A DNA stretch of 64,000 nucleotides from a bacterium (GTDB lineage: Bacteria > Babelota > Babeliae > Babelales > RVW-14), in contig CP064957.1 in assembly GCA_016699045.1 (NCBI GenBank), forward strand, positions 620,001 through 684,000, given 5' to 3'. Below the pieces are notes generated by a model that saw only the letters and a program-made list of their open reading frames with translations, made no database searches and was not told the origin of the DNA. The position numbers and the translations under genes were made by a program. Below are positions 20,282-28,661 of the stretch, piece after piece (the stretch's first letter is position 1; every line of letters begins with the position of its first letter).

Positions 20282-22135
20282 ATGATCAGAGACAATCAGA
20301 AAATGATTTCTTCTCGCTGGAGTGCTGAGCTCATTGAAGATGAGTTTCAACTCAGTGACGTGCAAAAAACCGAACTTACTGAACTTTATGATGATATTTC
20401 AAATAAGTTCAAAGTTGGTAAAGTTATTAAAGGTAAAGTTATTGCAAAAGAAAGCAATGGCGTGCTTGTTAATATCGACTACAAGTCTGACGGACTGATT
20501 CCTCAGTACGAATTTTCAGACTACGAACTTAAAGGCCTTCAATCAGGTACAGAAATTGATGTACTTCTTGATCGTCTTGAAGATGAAGGCGGTTGCGTTG
20601 TATTGTCATACCAAAAAGCTAAAGCGCTTAAGGCTTGGGACAATATCACTGAATTGGCAACATCTGACCAACCAGTACGCGGCGTTGTTACCCATAAAGT
20701 TAAGGGTGGCTTGAGCGTTGACGTTGGGATCCCTGCGTTCTTGCCAGGATCACAAATCGACATTCAACGTGTTACTGATTTTGATCAATTTGTTGGTCAA
20801 GAAGTTACCTGCAAAATTCTTAAAGTTAACAAAAAGCGCGGTAACGTTATTATCTCACGTAGAAAATACATTGAAGAACAACGCTTCGAAGACAAGAAAA
20901 AAGCTCTTGAAACAATTCAAGAAGATCAAATCTTACAAGGTATTGTTAAAAATATCACCAGCTACGGCGTATTCGTTGACGTTGGCGGAATTGATGGCTT
21001 GCTCCACATTACCGACATGTCATGGGGCCGCATAGCACACCCAAGTGAAATGGTTAGAATCGGCGACACCATCACCGTTAAAGTTATTTCATTTGACAAG
21101 ATGCATGAAAAAATCTCATTGGGCATGAAGCAATTAACGCCAAACCCATGGGAACATGTTGCTCAGCAATATCCATTGCACAGTAAAATCAAAGGCAAAA
21201 TCTCAAGCATCACCGACTACGGTCTTTTCATTGAAGTTGAAAAAGGCGTTGAAGGTCTTGTTCATATTTCAGAAATTTCATGGACAGAACGTATCAACAA
21301 TCTGTCACGTTATTTCCATGTTGGACAAGAAATTGAAGCATTGGTCGTTGCTCTTGATAAAGACAACCGCAGAATGTCTTTGAGCATTAAGCAACTTAAC
21401 GAAGATCCATGGAAAACCGTTGCAGACAAATTCAAAGTCGGCGACAAGATTCATGGTAAAATTACCAACATCACCGATTTTGGTCTTTTCGTACAATTGC
21501 TTGATGGCGTTGATGGCCTTGTGCACATCTCAGACATCTCCTGGACTGATCATGTTTCACATCCAAGTGAACGTTATCAAAAAAGCGCAATGGTTGATGC
21601 AGTCATTTTGTCAATCGATCCAGACAACCGCAAGGTTTCTTTGGGCATCAAACAACTTGAAAATGATCCATGGACAACCGTAGAAAGCCAGTACAAAGTT
21701 GGCAGCACGATTCAAGGAACCGTGTCAAAAATTACCAACTTTGGCGCATTCATTAAGCTTCCTACCGGCATTGAAGGCCTTGTACATATTTCTGAACTTT
21801 CAGAAGGCGATGTTCAAAAGGTTGAAGACATTATCAAAGTTGGCGAAACCAAAGAATTTAGAATTATCAAGGTCAGCCCAGAAGAGCGTAAGCTTGGCTT
21901 AAGCTTGAAGCCTGAAAAGGTAAAGAGCGCGCCAACTGAAGAAGAGCAACGCGAAGAAGCAGCAGTTGAAAAAATCCAAGCGAAAAAAGCAGCTGCAGCA
22001 GCAGAGCAACAAGCTCCTCGTAAAGAAAAGCAACAACAAACACAACAGCCAGCTCAACAGCAATCTGTTATGAAGAGTTCGTTGCAACAAGCGCTTGAAA
22101 AGCATATGCAAAAAGACGATAATTCTAAAGAATAA
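20282..22135 (+). CDS. rpsA: Ribosomal protein S1
   Basis: 617 residues. S1 binds mRNA on the 30S subunit and helps initiation. Six S1 (OB-fold) repeats are visible at about 45-115, 125-195, 210-285, 295-370, 385-457 and 470-540. The later ones carry the regular GLVHIS(D/E).SW...P....VG pattern. The C-terminal 70 residues are low-complexity, rich in Lys, Glu, Ala and Gln (runs such as KQQQQTQQPAQQQ), a non-standard tail. Start ATG 20282 has AGGA six bases upstream. The ndk-like gene follows 19 bp later and shares its terminator, so the two are probably one operon. Confidence 0.93.
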   Translation: MIRDNQKMISSRWSAELIEDEFQLSDVQKTELTELYDDISNKFKVGKVIKGKVIAKESNGVLVNIDYKSDGLIPQYEFSDYELKGLQSGTEIDVLLDRLEDEGGCVVLSYQKAKALKAWDNITELATSDQPVRGVVTHKVKGGLSVDVGIPAFLPGSQIDIQRVTDFDQFVGQEVTCKILKVNKKRGNVIISRRKYIEEQRFEDKKKALETIQEDQILQGIVKNITSYGVFVDVGGIDGLLHITDMSWGRIAHPSEMVRIGDTITVKVISFDKMHEKISLGMKQLTPNPWEHVAQQYPLHSKIKGKISSITDYGLFIEVEKGVEGLVHISEISWTERINNLSRYFHVGQEIEALVVALDKDNRRMSLSIKQLNEDPWKTVADKFKVGDKIHGKITNITDFGLFVQLLDGVDGLVHISDISWTDHVSHPSERYQKSAMVDAVILSIDPDNRKVSLGIKQLENDPWTTVESQYKVGSTIQGTVSKITNFGAFIKLPTGIEGLVHISELSEGDVQKVEDIIKVGETKEFRIIKVSPEERKLGLSLKPEKVKSAPTEEEQREEAAVEKIQAKKAAAAAEQQAPRKEKQQQTQQPAQQQSVMKSSLQQALEKHMQKDDNSKE

Positions 22136-22163
22136 CGTTATTTAACGAAAGGTTATGATGATC

Positions 22164-22682
22164 ATGAAAAAGTTCTTAGTACTGTGCCTTCCTGTTGTGT
22201 TAGCACTTGCAGGGTGTACGTTGTTTAAAACCGCCTCTGATCATCATAACCAATCGGCAAAGAAAGCAACAAACATGGAACTTACTTTTGCAATTATTAA
22301 GCCTGATGCAGTAAAAAAGCACTTCAGCGGAAAAATCATCGACCGCATTGAACAAGAAGGTTTCGAAATTGTTGGCATGAAAAAAATCAACATGTCTCAA
22401 GATCAAGCTAAAAGCTTTTATGCTGTTCATAAAGAACGTCCTTTCTTCGGTGAATTAGTAAAATTCATGACATCTGGCCCTGTCATTGTCATAGCTCTTG
22501 CTAAAGAAAATGCCGTAAAAGCATGGCGCGATCTTATGGGCGCTACCAACCCTGCGCAAGCAGCAGACAACACCCTCCGTAAGCTTTACGGTGGCAACGT
22601 TGGCGAAAATGCTACACATGGATCTGATGCTCCAGAAACAGCAAAACAAGAACTCGCTCTCTTCTTTCCTGAATTAAGTTAA
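22164..22682 (+). CDS. ndk: Nucleoside diphosphate kinase with lipoprotein signal
   Basis: 172 residues from the ATG at 22164 (two more in-frame ATGs lie just upstream). NDK moves the terminal phosphate between NTPs and NDPs through a phospho-His. The full catalytic domain is present: MELTFAIIKPDAVKKH at the start, KERPFFGELV, and NATHGSD with the active His, then the C-terminal ALFFPEL. Ahead of it is a 37-residue leader with a classic lipobox (KKFLVLCLPVVLALAGC), predicting lipidation and an extracytoplasmic enzyme. An internal ATG at 22275 would give a normal cytosolic NDK, so a dual start is possible. It ends just before a strong terminator. No other NDK is visible here. Confidence 0.88.
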   Translation: MKKFLVLCLPVVLALAGCTLFKTASDHHNQSAKKATNMELTFAIIKPDAVKKHFSGKIIDRIEQEGFEIVGMKKINMSQDQAKSFYAVHKERPFFGELVKFMTSGPVIVIALAKENAVKAWRDLMGATNPAQAADNTLRKLYGGNVGENATHGSDAPETAKQELALFFPELS

Positions 22683-22684
22683 TT

Positions 22685-22717
22685 AAAAAAAGGGCCGGAA
22701 ATTCCGGCCCTTTTTTG
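22685..22717 (+). terminator. Terminator after ndk
   Basis: AAAAAAAGGGCCGGAA-TTCCGGCCCTTTTTTG, a GC-rich 12-bp stem with A and T flanks. It would work in both directions but has a gene only on the plus strand. Confidence 0.9.
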
Positions 22718-22757
22718 TTGCTCATATTTTTCGATAATCAAGCAGATAGGATTAACC

Positions 22758-23630
22758 ATACGTAAGCTTTTAATCTTTCTCTCATACTGCTGCTTATTAA
22801 CTCTCAATCTCAATAGCCTTGTTATTATTGTTCACGGCTCATTTGCCAACAAAGAACAATGGTATCAACCAAACGGTGATTTTTTTAGCGAACTTGAAAA
22901 ACAAGCCCGCATGCTCAATCACAAAACGATAGCATTCTGCTGGCCAGGCACGCCAACCACAAGTACCATCATCACCAGCGGTAAAAACCTTGCCCAGCTG
23001 ATTTTAAGCTACCCACCAACTGAACAAATTATAATGGTAGGTCATAGCCATGGCGGCAACGTTATAAATATCGCCAGCCAACTACTCAACACAGCAACAA
23101 CCAGCACTTTTGAGACTAATTTTTTGTTGAGCTTAACGCCAACTACGCGAACGCTTGAACCGTGCCTACTTAGCTTATTTTGCACGGCATTAATGCACAT
23201 AAAAACCATGCTTGAGATATCTGGGCGCCAATGGCGCAGCCCCAAAAATTATCTCATTCAAGCGGCCTACTTGCTGGGCACCCCAATCGACTGCCAAACA
23301 TTTATGCCCAGCATGAACGCCATCGAGCATGTTTATAATTTTTATTCTGAAGGCGATTTAATCCAGCCAGTACTTGGCCTTTTCCAGCGCACGCTACCTG
23401 CGCATGAACGCATTGCAAATCTTTCGATTACGCTTAAAGATGCCGCACGAGCAGCTACCAATAATCCATCACATTCTGAGCTGCACGATACGCTGGTGGC
23501 ACGCTGGCTCTTGTGTATTCCACACGAACTTAAGCGACAAAAGGTTGGCAACTTTGAAAGCTTTACATACGATCATGGACGCATTGTAATAGACAGCGAA
23601 CATGAGCCACAATACAGCAAAAACAACTAA
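22758..23630 (+). CDS. Alpha/beta-hydrolase (lipase-like), apparent ATA start
   Basis: About 290 residues if started at the ATA at 22758, which follows AGGA by seven bases and opens a signal-like RKLLIFLSYCCLLTLNLNS. The next in-frame ATG (22911) would remove IVHGSF, the first strand and oxyanion-hole HG of the fold; no ATG, GTG or TTG lies between. The nucleophile elbow is GHSHGG (about residue 95), and a C-terminal SELHDTL supplies a candidate His. Lipase/esterase activity is likely; the substrate is unknown. Either initiation uses AUA, or the start codon is mutated or misread, making expression uncertain. Confidence 0.7.
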   Translation: MRKLLIFLSYCCLLTLNLNSLVIIVHGSFANKEQWYQPNGDFFSELEKQARMLNHKTIAFCWPGTPTTSTIITSGKNLAQLILSYPPTEQIIMVGHSHGGNVINIASQLLNTATTSTFETNFLLSLTPTTRTLEPCLLSLFCTALMHIKTMLEISGRQWRSPKNYLIQAAYLLGTPIDCQTFMPSMNAIEHVYNFYSEGDLIQPVLGLFQRTLPAHERIANLSITLKDAARAATNNPSHSELHDTLVARWLLCIPHELKRQKVGNFESFTYDHGRIVIDSEHEPQYSKNN

Positions 23631-23644
23631 CTAGTAAACTCTAG

Positions 23645-23686
23645 AAAAAAAGAAAGGGCCACTTTTTAAAGCAGCCCTCTCTTTTT
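23645..23686. terminator. Bidirectional terminator between convergent genes
   Basis: AAAAAGAAAGGGC pairs with GCCCTCTCTTTTT (one mismatch) around a 14-base loop. It serves the lipase-like gene on the plus strand and the Ser/Arg-rich gene on the minus strand. Confidence 0.65.
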
Positions 23687-23712
23687 AATCAAAACTTAGC
23701 AACGGGTTTGGA

Positions 23713-24903
23713 TTACCAGCCGTCATCATCTTCTTGTCTAGACAAATCCACAAACTCACGCTCATTATCGCTTAATTCACGCTCTATAGCTTTGCGATAC
23801 TTGCGAGGCTGATCATCAGATCCTCGGCCTTCTGAGTCATGTGAAAAATCACTAGAACCCTTGCGTTGCTCATATTCTTTCTCTGCTTGCTTAAGATAGT
23901 CTTTATCTTCTTGAATGCGTTTTTGTATTTCGTCAATTTTATTAAGCTCTTCTTCTGTCAAATCAATCAAGCGCGTTAAGCGTGTATTGTTATCTTCGAT
24001 CGCTTTAAGCATAAGACGCCCACTGCCAACATCAAGACTTCGTGTTGTTAAACGTTGTGCAGCTTCTGGCGCTATTTCTCGACCAAGATCACCGTCATTA
24101 TGCGACATGATAACAAAGCGACTCATGCCGCGACGAGCACGCGGAACATAACTCTGTCCAGTATCAATACGCTCAAGTAAACGAGGAATACCATCACGAA
24201 CGTACGTACCATTACTATCTTGATAATAAAAAGCAAAGTACAAATCGCTTTGCGTTCCGTTACTTAAAACAATTTCTCGATCAGACTGATCTGCAACATA
24301 AACGGTATACGTAAGATCTGCAAATGGATACGTCCAATAACCATAGCGATAACCGAAGCGTGCATGAGGCACAAAAAAGCCAACCCCACCACAATAGTAA
24401 TAACCATAACCTGGGTAATAGAAACCATAGAACGGATCAAAGTAACTCCACCCTGACCCCAAAAGTCCCCAGCCCCACAAGCCAAGTGGTCTGTTCCAAT
24501 AATATGATCGATATCGATGGTGCGAAAACAACGAAGAACGGCGATGATAACCGGATCCAGCCGAACGACGCCAGCCAGCTCGCGAACTTCCACTCACTCT
24601 TGAAGATCGAGAATAACTACGGCCAGAACCGCTGGCTCTCGCAGATCTTACTGTCCCACTTCTGCTCAACGAACGCCTACTCGAAGAGCGCCCGCCTGAG
24701 CGACGATGAGAATGAGATGGGCTCGACCCACCTGAGCGGCGTGAAAAACTCCCGCTCGAAGACCTTCGCCCGGAGCTAGATGAATGAGAACGGCCACCCC
24801 CGCTATGAGAACCTCGACCACCGCCCCCACGTCGAGCCGTACAATCAGCGGCAAAAAAGGCCACCAACAGAATTAGTAAGCCACCCTTCCACAGTTTTTT
24901 CAT
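23713..24903 (-). CDS. Exported Ser/Arg/Gly-rich low-complexity protein
   Basis: 396 residues from the ATG at 24903, eight bases from AGGAG; two in-frame upstream ATGs fit worse. The signal peptide is MKKLWKGGLLILLVAFFAA; a DC follows at its end, so lipidation is conceivable but the lipobox is poor. Residues about 24-125 are almost only Ser, Arg, Gly and His; about 126-190 are rich in Tyr, Gly, Trp and Phe. A folded-looking middle follows (DLTYTVYVADQSDREIVLSNGTQ to FVIMSHNDGD), then a Lys/Glu coiled coil near 310-345 and an acidic tail. The Arg-rich part may bind nucleic acid or polyanions. No family recognised. Confidence 0.75.
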   Translation of the reverse strand: MKKLWKGGLLILLVAFFAADCTARRGGGGRGSHSGGGRSHSSSSGRRSSSGSFSRRSGGSSPSHSHRRSGGRSSSRRSLSRSGTVRSARASGSGRSYSRSSRVSGSSRAGWRRSAGSGYHRRSSLFSHHRYRSYYWNRPLGLWGWGLLGSGWSYFDPFYGFYYPGYGYYYCGGVGFFVPHARFGYRYGYWTYPFADLTYTVYVADQSDREIVLSNGTQSDLYFAFYYQDSNGTYVRDGIPRLLERIDTGQSYVPRARRGMSRFVIMSHNDGDLGREIAPEAAQRLTTRSLDVGSGRLMLKAIEDNNTRLTRLIDLTEEELNKIDEIQKRIQEDKDYLKQAEKEYEQRKGSSDFSHDSEGRGSDDQPRKYRKAIERELSDNEREFVDLSRQEDDDGW

Positions 24904-24985
24904 AATCATATCTCCTTTGCTCTCATTTACCATATTTTCTAAAAATCAAATTTACAACCAGACTACAAGGCTGGCCCTAAATTTA

Positions 24986-25015
24986 ATAATAGAAAAAAAT
25001 AGGACAAAAAAGCAA
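24986..25015 (-). promoter_or_regulatory. Candidate promoter of the Ser/Arg-rich protein gene
   Basis: On the minus strand TTGCTT, 18 bases, TATTAT, about 80 bases before the start codon. No other gene uses this 134-bp gap. Confidence 0.4.
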
Positions 25016-25067
25016 TGATTTAGTTATAAAGAAAACAAAGAAAGCCTTACTCTGCTGATAAAAAAGC

Positions 25068-25923
25068 TTATACGCACTCAGGAACAGGGTGCTGTTTAGC
25101 CCACGCATCAAGATCGATCAGATATCGTAAAACATCAGGCAACTGAGAAAGACGAACAGAATTTGGACCGTCACACAAGGCCTTTTCAGGTTCTTCATGA
25201 ACTTCCATAAAAACACCTGCTATCCCCTGAACTACCGCCGCAGCGGCAACCGGCGGCACAAAATGTCGATCCCCGCCAGAAGAATCACCAAGCTGCCCAG
25301 GACGCTGCACGGAATGGGTGGCATCAATGACAACTAAACGGCTTACCAAAACGCTTCATAATCGAGAAATTTCGCGGATCTACAACCAAGTCTTCATAGC
25401 CCATCGTAAAGCCACGCTCACCAAGCCATACGCGTTCGTTACCTGTTGAAGCAACTTTATCAACCAAGGCGCCCATTTTTTCAGGTCGTACAAACTGCCC
25501 CTTTTTTATAAACACCGTACGACCAGTTTTACCAGCAGCAAGTAACAGGTCTGTTTGGCGACATAAAAATGCTGGTACCTGTAAAACATTTGCAACATCG
25601 GCCACATGAGCCGCTTGCCACGATTCATGAATATCGGTCACCACGGGAAGATCAAGTGTTGCTTTAACTTTTTCAAAAATACGCAAACCCTCGTCTATTC
25701 CAAGACTGCGATAACTTTTGGCGGATATACGATTTGCTTTATCAAAGGAACCTTTAAAAACAAGATTGAACGAAAGTTTTTCAGATAATTTTTTAAGCTC
25801 ATGAGCAAGCATGAGCGTATGTTCTTCACTTTGCAACGCACATGGCCCTAAAATAAAAAAGAGCGGCTTTTCGTTGCCACTCATCTGTTCAAGCCAAAGG
25901 TGTTTTTGATTCATCGTCTCCAT
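25068..25923 (-). pseudogene. kdsA: KDO-8-phosphate synthase gene with a frameshift
   Basis: KdsA makes 3-deoxy-8-phosphooctulonate from arabinose-5-phosphate and PEP for lipid A-core. The first frame (25923-25324) reads ILGPCALQSEEHT, FKGSFDKANR, VVTDIHESWQAAHVADV, LCRQTDLL and FSIMKRFGKP. The C-terminal frame (25349-25068) continues LVVIDATHSVQRPGQ, SGGDRHFVPPVAAAAV and FMEVHEEPEKALCDGPN. Together they cover the whole enzyme; one extra base in the AAA at 25336-25338 (TTT on the coding strand) separates them. All active-site segments are otherwise well preserved, so the shift is either very recent, an assembly error, or read through. The start overlaps nusB by 35 bp; an ATG at 25914 is also possible. 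Confidence 0.85.
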
Positions 25924-26428
25924 TTACCTTCTTTACCATATTTTTGCACATTTCGTCCAAGATACCGTTGATAAATTTATACGAATCTTTTTCTGCAAAA
26001 GCTTTTGCCAATTCAACTGCTTCGTTGATAACTATTGAAACAATCGCATCAGGCTGTTCAAACTCCCACAATGCCATGCGCAAAATAAGGCGCGTACAGC
26101 AACCAAGACGCTCAAGCTTCCAATTTTTCAAAAAAGGCTTAACGCGTTCATCAAGCTCAGCTCGTTGATCAATAACACCATCCGCCAATTTATAGGCAAA
26201 TGACTCAGGCTCAACGTCTAAGTTAAAGCCATCCTTGAAGTCTTGAATCAACGCATCCAGATGAATAGTATAATCTAAGCGGTCAAGCGCATAAATTAAA
26301 TGAAACGCCACAAAACGTTCATCACGTCTGGACGCCGCTTTTAGTGGATACTCTTCTCCCAGGAAAAACTCTTGCTCATTGTTTTCCTGTTCAACAATGT
26401 TTTGATCTTTAATGTCTTTTTCATTCAT
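25889..26428 (-). CDS. nusB: Transcription antitermination factor NusB
   Basis: 179 residues; NusB with NusE binds boxA RNA to keep RNA polymerase on rRNA operons. The helical domain is recognisable from ASRRDERFVAFHLIYALDRLD to AIVSIVINEAVELAKAFAEKDSYKFINGILDEM, the best-conserved family stretch. An acidic N-terminal extension of about 30 residues (EQENNEQEFF) is unusual. It is in a minus-strand operon after efp (34 bp gap) and overlaps kdsA. The boxA-like sites of this window's rRNA operon are its plausible targets. Confidence 0.9.
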   Translation of the reverse strand: MNEKDIKDQNIVEQENNEQEFFLGEEYPLKAASRRDERFVAFHLIYALDRLDYTIHLDALIQDFKDGFNLDVEPESFAYKLADGVIDQRAELDERVKPFLKNWKLERLGCCTRLILRMALWEFEQPDAIVSIVINEAVELAKAFAEKDSYKFINGILDEMCKNMVKKVNGDDESKTPLA

Positions 26429-26462
26429 GGCACTTAACCCTTACCGCCCAACTAAATTCAAA

Positions 26463-27026
26463 CTAGTTTACACGCTCAATATATTTATCTTCACGTGTGT
26501 CAATTTTAATTTTATCGCCTTCTTGCAAAAACAAAGGCACGCTAATAACCAAACCGGTTTCAAGCGTTGCAGGCTTACTACCACCTTGTGCGGTATCACC
26601 TTTAACTCCAGGCATGGTTTCTGTTATGGTCAATTGCATAAACATTGGCGGATCAACGTTGACCGCACGATCTTTAAACGTTAACACGCTGTACATTTCG
26701 CCTTCTTTCAAGTAATCTTTTGCGCGACCAATTTGATCTTCGCTCAAATCAACTTGTTCAAAACTTTCTTGATTCATAAAATGGTACAAATCATCTGAAG
26801 TATAAAGATACTGCATGTTGATTTGCTCAATTTCTGGCTCTGGGAATTTTTCAGCAGAACGGAAGGTTTCTTCCAACGTGCGACCAGTCAGCAAATTGCG
26901 CATTTTGGTCCGCAAATACGTGCCACCTTTGCCTGGCTTAACCAATTGATAATCCATAATAAGCCAAGGCTCATTGTTCCACAAAATTTTAGTTGAACCT
27001 TTTTTGAAATCTGATGTTGAAATCAC
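26463..27026 (-). CDS. efp: Translation elongation factor P
   Basis: 187 residues from a GTG at 27026 with AAGGG six bases upstream. EF-P relieves ribosome stalling at polyproline. The KOW-like N-terminal domain has KPGKGGTYLRTKMRNLLTG with the tip Lys (about 33) that is modified in many bacteria. Two OB domains follow, ending SVPLFLQEGDKIKIDTREDKYIERV. The usual partner enzymes for Lys modification (epmA/epmB) are not in this window. It is about 137 bp downstream of pth and likely starts the nusB-kdsA transcript. Confidence 0.94.
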   Translation of the reverse strand: MISTSDFKKGSTKILWNNEPWLIMDYQLVKPGKGGTYLRTKMRNLLTGRTLEETFRSAEKFPEPEIEQINMQYLYTSDDLYHFMNQESFEQVDLSEDQIGRAKDYLKEGEMYSVLTFKDRAVNVDPPMFMQLTITETMPGVKGDTAQGGSKPATLETGLVISVPLFLQEGDKIKIDTREDKYIERVN

Positions 27027-27162
27027 GAGATACCCTTACCTCTTTTAAAACGTTCCTGTGTTTGAAAAACCATATGAATAAAGGTAAATCAACATACAGT
27101 TTTTTTCAACTTAATCCAGCAATATAAAGATTTTTTGTTAAAAAAAGTATTAAAACGGCAAA

Positions 27163-27729
27163 TCAGCCAATTATAAGCCGACAGGCCTGATCAATAAGAT
27201 AGTCCATTTTTTGCTCTTCTTGCGACGAAAACGGCTTTAAAACATAGTCCCCAACCTCGTCTTTGTTAACTGGCCGACCTATGCCAAAACGCAAACGCCA
27301 AAAATCAGCGCCAACAATCCCCATTATTGATCGCAAGCCGTTATGGCCTTTAGCACTGCCACCAAAGCGGATACTTATGTTTTCAAAAGGCTTTTCAAGC
27401 TCATCATGCACTACCACAATCTGGCTTGGCTGAATTCCTTTTTTGGCTAAAAAAGCCATAACCTTGCCAGACTCATTCATAAACGTCAGCGGCTTAATAA
27501 AGTACATACTTGCAACTCCGCCCTTAGCGGTAACCGATGCCTGAGCTACTTCCATTTTATCAGTTATCTGCCACACGGCATTAGCTTGCTCTGCCAATGC
27601 CTCAACAATGCGAAAGCCAATATTATGCCGCGTCTTACTGTATTTCGCACCCGGATTGCCAAGACCAATTACGGCCCGGATTGTACTGCCATCAAAAAGT
27701 GTCTCAACATGCCCAGCCTTACTCACCAT
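27163..27729 (-). CDS. pth: Peptidyl-tRNA hydrolase
   Basis: 188 residues, standard size. It frees tRNA from drop-off peptidyl-tRNA. Motifs: VIGLGNPGAKYSKTRHNIGF (catalytic His and the Asn/tRNA-binding region), KPLTFMNESGKVMA, VVHDELEKPF and GGSAKGHNGLRSI. It carries a short N-terminal extension (MVSKAGHVETLFDGST) before the usual start of the fold. The ATG overlaps the prs stop by seven bases, so the two are translationally coupled. Confidence 0.94.
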   Translation of the reverse strand: MVSKAGHVETLFDGSTIRAVIGLGNPGAKYSKTRHNIGFRIVEALAEQANAVWQITDKMEVAQASVTAKGGVASMYFIKPLTFMNESGKVMAFLAKKGIQPSQIVVVHDELEKPFENISIRFGGSAKGHNGLRSIMGIVGADFWRLRFGIGRPVNKDEVGDYVLKPFSSQEEQKMDYLIDQACRLIIG

Positions 27730-28661
27730 AAATCCTTTTCTTCTGCTACAACATGCACCAAAAATTCTTCTATCGGAACAACCGTAATCGCTTTTGGAAA
27801 CTGTTTTTGATCAAGTCCTAATGAATTCGTAACGTAAAGTTTATCAAAAAAATCATGGTGTACAAAGCGCTGAGCCAGCGAAGAGAGAACTGCATGAGAA
27901 AAACAACCCTCAACGCGACGCGCACCATGCTGACGAATGGTTTGATACGCATGCAAAGCGGTACCTGCCGTATCAATAATATCATCGATCACGATTACCC
28001 GTTTTTCTGCAACATCTCCAGTCAACGTTAATGAAACTGAAAGATCAATGCCAATACGTTTTTTTTCAAGCATCACCAATTCTAAACCAAGAGCATCAGC
28101 CAGTTCTTGAGCACGAGCCACCCCCCCAACATCTGGCGTAGCAATGCAGGTATCTTTTTCAAGATCCTGTTGTTTTAAAAAATCGGCCCAAAGTGGCACG
28201 AGCGATATGGTACGAAGTGGCAATGGCAGCAATAAAGCATTCTGCTCAGAATGAATATCACACGTAATAATTTCATCAAACCCTGCTGCTTGCAATAACT
28301 TGCCAACCGACTCAAAGTGTCCTGGATTGCCAGCTGCATCTTTTTTGTCGTGACGCGTATACGGCAGATATGGCAGCAAACCAACAAGCTTTTTAACACC
28401 ACGTTGTTTCAGCATGCTTGCTACCAATAAAAGCTGCAAGAGCTCATTGTTTACATGATAGCTCGACTGACTTTGTAAACAAAAGGAAGAAAACTGGCAA
28501 ACAAAAAGAGCCACCGGCGTTTCAGTATGCTCAAACGAATCAAGGTTAATCAACGTTTCTGTATCGGCAAAACTAATAGGTTCGTACCCGATTAAAGGCT
28601 TTTCTAGCCGAGCACTCAATAATTGAGCAAGTTTTGAATTTTTACGACTTACAATCACCAC
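27723..28661 (-). CDS. prs: Ribose-phosphate pyrophosphokinase-like enzyme
   Basis: 312 residues from a GTG at 28661, directly abutting the lpxD stop. PRPP synthase turns ribose-5-phosphate and ATP into PRPP for nucleotide, His and Trp synthesis. Seen: LLPYLPYTRHDKK (catalytic arm), DIHSEQN (divergent from the usual DLHA.QIQGFF), ATPDVGGVARAQELADAL and the PRPP loop VIVIDDIIDTAGTALHA. The altered flag and ribose-5-phosphate region means a related phosphoribosyl-pyrophosphate enzyme is conceivable, but PRPP synthase is the best call. Confidence 0.87.
   Translation of the reverse strand: MVIVSRKNSKLAQLLSARLEKPLIGYEPISFADTETLINLDSFEHTETPVALFVCQFSSFCLQSQSSYHVNNELLQLLLVASMLKQRGVKKLVGLLPYLPYTRHDKKDAAGNPGHFESVGKLLQAAGFDEIITCDIHSEQNALLLPLPLRTISLVPLWADFLKQQDLEKDTCIATPDVGGVARAQELADALGLELVMLEKKRIGIDLSVSLTLTGDVAEKRVIVIDDIIDTAGTALHAYQTIRQHGARRVEGCFSHAVLSSLAQRFVHHDFFDKLYVTNSLGLDQKQFPKAITVVPIEEFLVHVVAEEKDLW

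Noticed and set aside
24264..24854. Overlapping open frames on both strands in the low-complexity gene
   Set aside because: Codon repetition for Ser/Arg/Gly keeps other frames open by chance; no start context or domain supports them.
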